From positions 7,299,342 through 7,363,341 of the forward strand of contig NZ_CP042431.1 of assembly GCF_007970185.1 (NCBI RefSeq): a stretch of DNA of 64,000 nt, given 5' to 3'. This stretch comes from Pseudobacter ginsenosidimutans. Lineage in GTDB: Bacteria > Bacteroidota > Bacteroidia > Chitinophagales > Chitinophagaceae. The translations under genes and the position numbers were made by a program. Every line of letters begins with the position of its first letter. The stretch's first letter is position 1. Below the pieces are notes generated by a model. The model was given only the letters and a program-made list of their open reading frames with translations, did no database searches and was not told where the DNA came from. Of the stretch, positions 60,739-64,000 are shown one piece after another.

Positions 60739-61323
60739 ATGAATATTGCACAGCTTGATACTGAGATCATTAGCAGGGTTCTTCAGGGAGAAAAGACTTT
60801 ATTTGCCGAACTGGTGAAGAAGTACCAGAACTTCGTTTTCACCATCGCCGGCCGGTATGCCTCCAACCGTGAGGACGCGGAAGAGATTGCCCAGGACGTA
60901 TTCGTAAAAGCTTACAAGAACCTGGCAGACTTCCGGGGAGATGCAAAATTCAGCACCTGGTTGTACACCATTACCTCAACCACCTGCATCTCCTTCCTCC
61001 GTAAAAAGAAACTGGCTGTGCATTCACTGGACCAGGAACATGTATTTGAACTGGCAGACAGGCAGGATTCCGGTTTCCGGGCCAACCAGGTGGAACAGAA
61101 ATCACGCAGCAATATGGTGAACCAGGCCATCCAACTGCTCAGCCCGGACGATGCAAAGATCATTACGTTGTTCTATAAAGGAGAGCAAAGCCTGGAAGAG
61201 ATCGGTTCCATCATGGGCATCGATCCCAATACGGTGAAAGTGAAACTGCACCGCGCCAGGCAAAGGCTCAGGAATAAAATGGAAGAACATTTTGCAGAAG
61301 AAGTGAAGAACATCACAGACTGA
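60739..61323 (+). CDS. ECF-type RNA polymerase sigma factor
   Basis: 194 residues. Region 2 (about 20-90; FAELVKKYQNFVFTIAGRY, then EEIAQDVFVKAYKNLADFRGDAKFSTWLY) and region 4 (about 130-185; LSPDDAKIITLFYKGEQSLEEIGSIMGI, NTVKVKLHRARQRL) are intact, and no extra domain is fused. It directs polymerase to a specialised promoter set. The gene downstream probably encodes its anti-sigma factor, and the divergent DUF6249-like gene may be a target. Confidence 0.93.
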   Translation: MNIAQLDTEIISRVLQGEKTLFAELVKKYQNFVFTIAGRYASNREDAEEIAQDVFVKAYKNLADFRGDAKFSTWLYTITSTTCISFLRKKKLAVHSLDQEHVFELADRQDSGFRANQVEQKSRSNMVNQAIQLLSPDDAKIITLFYKGEQSLEEIGSIMGIDPNTVKVKLHRARQRLRNKMEEHFAEEVKNITD

Positions 61324-61354
61324 TAACAATATTGATCAATCATAAAAGGCAGTT

Positions 61355-61873
61355 ATGAACAAGCCTGAAAACATGGAAACGAGATTGTGGGATTATATCG
61401 ATGGGCTCAGCAATGAGCAGGAACGCTCCTTTGTTGCAAAGCTGATCGAAGAGAACAGTGAATGGCGCAACAAATACCATGAGCTCCTCGATGTTCACCA
61501 GCTGATGCAGCAGAACATAGAACTGGAAGAACCATCCATGCGCTTCTCACAAAATGTGATGGACGCCATCGCCCACGAAAAGATCGCACCGGCTGCCAGC
61601 AGCTATATAAAAAAATCAGTGATCCGCGTGATCAGTGCCTTCTTTTTGCTCAGCATCGGCGCATTACTGGTATACATGATCGCGAAGATGGACTGGAATG
61701 CGGTGAGCCATGAGGCTTCGCCCATTCAATTGCCTGATCTCAATCCGGGCAAATACCTGAACAATTCTGTGTTGTATGGAATGGCCATCGTTACAGTAGT
61801 TCTATGCCTGGCGATGTTGGACAATACGCTCAGGAAAAAGCAAAAAAGGAACAAGGAAATGATGGGACGATAA
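61355..61873 (+). CDS. Probable anti-sigma factor, membrane protein
   Basis: 172 residues. A cytosolic N-terminal part (ETRLWDYIDGLSNEQERSFVA, a common opening of Bacteroidota anti-sigma proteins) is followed by two membrane helices (about 88-110 and 142-160). It lacks the Cys/His of zinc anti-sigma domains. Position 31 bases after the sigma gene supports the call. It ends before a strong terminator. Confidence 0.78.
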   Translation: MNKPENMETRLWDYIDGLSNEQERSFVAKLIEENSEWRNKYHELLDVHQLMQQNIELEEPSMRFSQNVMDAIAHEKIAPAASSYIKKSVIRVISAFFLLSIGALLVYMIAKMDWNAVSHEASPIQLPDLNPGKYLNNSVLYGMAIVTVVLCLAMLDNTLRKKQKRNKEMMGR

Positions 61874-61900
61874 TTCAGACCCAGATATCATTCAATAAAA

Positions 61901-61929
61901 AAGGAGCAGGTGATTCAAACCTGCTCCTT
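61901..61929. terminator. Bidirectional intrinsic terminator
   Basis: A perfect 11-bp stem (61901-61911 with 61919-61929, 7-nt loop), with TTTTT on the plus side and a T run on the minus side, between the convergent anti-sigma and tex genes. Confidence 0.87.
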
Positions 61930-61951
61930 CGTTTTTATAAAGTTTTCTTTC

Positions 61952-64000
61952 TTAGTCGTTGAACTTCTTTTTCAGCTCAGCCAGCTTGGCCTGGAAAGGA
62001 TTCAGCGGCTCCGATTTCTTTGGCTGACTTTTTTGGGAACCACCGCCAACTGTGTTGCTTCTTCTCTCACCGCCACCTGATCCGGATGGCCTGCTACTGC
62101 CCTTACTGCTGTCTTTCATGCTCAGGCTGATCCGCTTGCGCGCTACATCCACTTCGGTTACAGTCACCGTTACTTTCTGGTTCAGCTTCACCACTTCATT
62201 GGGATCGCTGATATAGGTATTGCTCATCTGTGAGATGTGCACCAATCCATCCTGCTTTACACCGATATCAACGAAGGCTCCAAAATTGGTGATATTCGTA
62301 ACGATACCGGGCACTACCATACCGGGTTTCACGTCTTCGATCGCCTTGATGGTATCTTCAAAACGGAACTCTTCAATTTGTGCACGGGGATCACGGCCAG
62401 GTTTCTCCAGCTCTTTCAGGATATCCTCGATAGTGAACTCACCGATCTTTTCAGAAATATATTTTTTACGATCGATCTTTTTACGAAGATCGGCCTGCTT
62501 GATCAGGTCTTCCAGCGTTGAGCCCAGATCTTTACTCATCTGCTCCACCACGAAATAACTCTCAGGGTGAACCGAAGAATTGTCCAGCACATTCTCTGCA
62601 CCGGGGATACGCAAAAAGCCTGCGCACTGCTCGAATGTTTTTGGTCCCATCAGAGAAACCTTCTTCAGTTCTTCACGGCTTTTGAAAGCGCCATTCTTTG
62701 CGCGGTATTCAACTATGTTCTTTGCGAGTGTACCGCTAAGACCTGAAACATATACCAGCAGGTGTTTGGAAGCTGTGTTCACATCAACGCCTACATAGTT
62801 CACGGCGCTCTCCACTACCCTGTCAAGCGCATCTTTCAGTTTGGTCTGGTTCACATCGTGCTGGTACTGGCCCACACCGATTGATTTCGGATCGATCTTC
62901 ACCAATTCGCTCAGCGGGTCCAGCAGCCTTCTGCCGATGCTCACAGCACCACGAACCGTTACATCCTGATCAGGGAATTCTTCACGCGCCACTTCGGATG
63001 CGGAGTAGATCGACGCACCGCTTTCATTTACCTGGAACACGCTCACGGGTTTACCAAAATCGATGCTGCGCACCAGTTGTTCTGTTTCGCGGCCAGCGGT
63101 TCCGTTACCGATACCGATAGCTTCGATATCATATTTATCCACCAGGAATTTCAATTCAGCAGATGCTTTACTCCACTCGTTCTGAGGGGGATGCGGGTAG
63201 ATAGTGCTATTGTAAACGAAGTTACCCTGCGCATCCAGGCAAACCAGTTTGCAGCCGGTACGGAAGCCAGGATCCAGCGCCAGTACACGTTTGCTGCCGA
63301 GTGGAGAAGCCAGTAACAACTGACGAAGGTTCTCCGTGAACACCTGTATGGCTTCATCATCGGCTTTGTTCTTGCTGATGAGCCGGAATTCGTTTTCGAT
63401 AGAAGGTTTCAACAGGCGGTCGAAAGAATCTTCCACTGCTTTCTTCACTTCGCCGGCCAGCGGGCTGGAGCCTTTCACAAAGATCCTGTTGAGATCATCC
63501 ACTGCAGTCTGTTGGTCAATATTGATATCCATCACCAGGAAGCCTTCTTTCTCTGCACGGCGTATAGCCAGGATGCGGTGAGAGGGGCTGTCGGCCAGTG
63601 GTTCATTGAACTCAAAGTAATCGCGGTATTTCTGCGCTTCTTCTTCATCTTTCTTACTGGTGAGTACTTTGGATGAGAAGCTGGCAGTTTCAGTGAACAG
63701 CTGACGCACTTTGTTGCGCGCCTGTTCGTGTTCAGATACCCATTCTGCAATGATATCGCGTGCGCCCTGCAATGCTTCCTTGGAATCCTTCACCTGCTCA
63801 TTGAGATATTTCTCAGCTTCTGCAGAGAGGTCTTCATTGCCTTGTTCGAAGATGAGTTTGGCGAGTGGTTCCAATCCTTTTTCGATGGCCTGCGTAGCGC
63901 GTGTTTTGCGCTTGGGTTTATAAGGAAGATAGAGGTCTTCAAGTTCAGTAGCGTCAAAGCAATCATCGATCCGTTGTTTCAGTTCCGGCGTCAGCTTACC
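61952..64000 (-). CDS. Tex-family RNA-binding transcription accessory protein, 5' end outside window
   Basis: The frame is open to the right edge (683 codons visible). From the edge it continues the Tex N-terminal domain (DLYLPYKPKRKTRATQAIEKG). Then come the YqgF/RuvC-like domain (LALDPGFRTGCKLVCLDAQG), helix-hairpin-helix units (NTASKHLLVYVSGLSGTLAKN) and a C-terminal S1 domain (GMVVPGIVTNITNFGAFVDIGV, HISQMS) with a Gly/Ser/Arg-rich tail. Tex binds nucleic acid and affects transcription or RNA decay. The Met at 63874 is internal. Confidence 0.95.
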   Translation of the reverse strand, partial: GKLTPELKQRIDDCFDATELEDLYLPYKPKRKTRATQAIEKGLEPLAKLIFEQGNEDLSAEAEKYLNEQVKDSKEALQGARDIIAEWVSEHEQARNKVRQLFTETASFSSKVLTSKKDEEEAQKYRDYFEFNEPLADSPSHRILAIRRAEKEGFLVMDINIDQQTAVDDLNRIFVKGSSPLAGEVKKAVEDSFDRLLKPSIENEFRLISKNKADDEAIQVFTENLRQLLLASPLGSKRVLALDPGFRTGCKLVCLDAQGNFVYNSTIYPHPPQNEWSKASAELKFLVDKYDIEAIGIGNGTAGRETEQLVRSIDFGKPVSVFQVNESGASIYSASEVAREEFPDQDVTVRGAVSIGRRLLDPLSELVKIDPKSIGVGQYQHDVNQTKLKDALDRVVESAVNYVGVDVNTASKHLLVYVSGLSGTLAKNIVEYRAKNGAFKSREELKKVSLMGPKTFEQCAGFLRIPGAENVLDNSSVHPESYFVVEQMSKDLGSTLEDLIKQADLRKKIDRKKYISEKIGEFTIEDILKELEKPGRDPRAQIEEFRFEDTIKAIEDVKPGMVVPGIVTNITNFGAFVDIGVKQDGLVHISQMSNTYISDPNEVVKLNQKVTVTVTEVDVARKRISLSMKDSSKGSSRPSGSGGGERRSNTVGGGSQKSQPKKSEPLNPFQAKLAELKKKFND

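Noticed and set aside
1-64000. Search for tRNA, rRNA, CRISPR arrays, prophage and intact insertion sequences
   Set aside because: Gaps over 70 bases were read by eye. No cloverleaf with a TTCRANY loop, no spaced repeat array, and no transposase other than the domesticated Y1-like gene were found. A covariance-model scan (tRNAscan, Infernal) would settle it.

Overview
The window looks like chromosomal DNA from a Bacteroidota bacterium, most likely family Chitinophagaceae (Chitinophaga/Niastella-like). The signs are a secreted PKD protein ending in a type IX secretion type B sorting domain, a TonB-dependent receptor with an N-terminal carboxypeptidase-regulatory-like domain, many Bacteroidota-style lipoproteins, the order rplQ-carA, and promoter boxes of the form TAnnTTTG. 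No rRNA, tRNA, CRISPR array, intact insertion sequence or prophage was seen.

Layout. 1-5.1 kb: the end of an M1 metallopeptidase, a three-gene operon (SPFH protein, PH-like membrane protein, ribbon-helix-helix protein), a secreted esterase and a frameshifted YwqK/MORN-like gene. 5.1-8.8 kb: parvulin isomerase, small lipoprotein, aroQ, lipoprotein, carA. 8.9-12.6 kb: the alpha operon infA-rpmJ-rpsM-rpsK-rpsD-rpoA-rplQ, cut off from the S10/spc genes. 13-21 kb: an aldo/keto reductase and a seven-gene TetR-controlled ABC/HlyD/TolC export operon. 21-31 kb: a frameshifted amidohydrolase, hmgA, a phosphodiesterase, the large T9SS cargo protein, a methyltransferase and a LytS/LytTR-type two-component pair. 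31-44 kb: mostly envelope genes (WD40-like and TPR lipoproteins, TonB receptor, OmpA, RlpA, L,D-transpeptidase, VanX-like dipeptidase) plus rpe and pdxJ. 44-54.5 kb: a long minus-strand aromatic amino acid operon. 54.5-64 kb: murQ and a GlcNAc-kinase-like gene, an S41 protease, a YdcF-like protein, an ECF sigma factor with a probable anti-sigma partner, and the Tex RNA-binding protein, which runs off the right edge.

The most interesting element is the control region of the aromatic operon (pheA, aminotransferase, tyrA, a small membrane protein, DEAD-box helicase, DAHP synthase-chorismate mutase, a Y1-transposase-like protein, aroB, aroA, aroC, DUF952). Upstream of pheA lies a promoter that fits the Bacteroidota consensus. 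It is followed almost at once by a 29-codon leader peptide in which 9 of 11 consecutive codons are Phe or Tyr, then by a GC-rich terminator. An 8-nt segment inside the leader ORF can pair perfectly with the 5' arm of that terminator. Together these form a complete ribosome-mediated attenuator. The same operon carries a Y1 (HUH) transposase-like gene directly abutting the DAHP synthase stop codon. It keeps the HLH motif but appears to have Phe in place of the catalytic Tyr, which suggests a domesticated protein.

Four genes (YwqK-like protein, amidohydrolase, LytS-like kinase, DUF-type membrane protein) each carry a one-base deletion in a run of three or four G/C. The shared pattern suggests consensus errors in the assembly rather than four real pseudogenes.
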